From contig NZ_JAVFVR010000001.1 of assembly GCF_030929595.1 (NCBI RefSeq), positions 62,001 to 126,000 of the forward strand: 64,000 nucleotides of DNA, read 5' to 3'. The position numbers and the translations under genes are program-made. The stretch comes from Flavobacterium sp. LHD-85. GTDB taxonomy: Bacteria > Bacteroidota > Bacteroidia > Flavobacteriales > Flavobacteriaceae. This document shows positions 63,959-64,000 of this stretch, in pieces (position 1 is the stretch's first letter; every line of letters begins with the position of its first letter). Under the pieces are notes generated by a model. That model was not told the origin of the DNA. It searched no databases and worked only from the letters and a program-made list of their open reading frames with translations.

Positions 63959-64000
63959 ACATCAATAAAATCGGATTAGATTAAAATTGCTTCTGAAAAA

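Overview
The window comes from a Flavobacterium-like member of the Bacteroidota (Flavobacteriaceae). The evidence is direct: low G+C, promoters of the form TTG-N18..23-TAnnTTTG, almost no Shine-Dalgarno sequences except a strong one before rpsU, a SusC/SusD pair, a type IX secretion C-terminal tail on a glycosidase, a TamL/TamB pair, and many flavobacterial lipoproteins. No plasmid, phage or transposase gene was seen. The sequence reads as chromosomal housekeeping DNA interrupted by short palindromic repeats.

Layout. 1-3.2 kb: translation block on the minus strand (tuf cut by the window edge, tRNA-Thr/Tyr/Thr, hibernation factor, XerC-type recombinase, rpsU with its strong ribosome-binding site). 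3.3-9.4 kb: an 11-copy heptanucleotide repeat, acyl-CoA dehydrogenase, a membrane-anchored HhH protein, an amino-acid permease, a PspC-like protein, a DUF2851 protein and a DEDDh exonuclease. 9.4-18 kb: a PLP/CBS enzyme of cysteine metabolism, a Porin_10 protein and a SusC/SusD pair. 18.5-25 kb: RNase HII, a tandem SnoaL-like protein, then a minus-strand run of three paralogous lipoproteins, lipB, a Crp-type regulator and an SDR. 25-32 kb: lysS, a ParE-type toxin-antitoxin pair, a membrane-anchored trypsin-like protease and a VIT/VWA/YfaP-like secreted protein. 32-41 kb: a lipoprotein, a D-2-hydroxyacid dehydrogenase, an immunity-like acidic protein and a five-to-six gene nitrate-reductase-like operon (NarK-type transporter, cytochrome b, molybdenum subunit, 4x[4Fe-4S] subunit, Rieske protein, small membrane protein). 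41-45 kb: hemL, a GH73/LysM lipoprotein, an ACC-deaminase-like enzyme, a tiny HExxH protein and a DUF5522 protein. 45-50 kb: hutU, a DUF4136 lipoprotein and ilvA behind an isoleucine leader-peptide attenuator. 50-56 kb: secreted GH30 enzyme, truncated haemoglobin, aromatic amino acid hydroxylase, DUF4230 protein. 56.5-64 kb: tamL and tamB.

The points I would look at first are: (1) the ilvA leader, a 19-codon peptide with eight Ile codons followed by a pause hairpin and a terminator; (2) the nitrate-reductase-like operon combining a Tat-type Rieske protein and a four-histidine cytochrome b with a cytoplasmic-looking Mo/FeS module, and its transporter with an inserted soluble domain; (3) the strong Shine-Dalgarno of rpsU, which fits bS21 autoregulation known in this phylum; (4) a three-layer nested palindrome that supplies the stop codon of the upstream gene; (5) three diverged lipoprotein paralogues in a row.

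Several genes have in-frame TTG or GTG codons upstream of a better ATG. Where a promoter or family alignment favoured the ATG, that start is used and the reason given.
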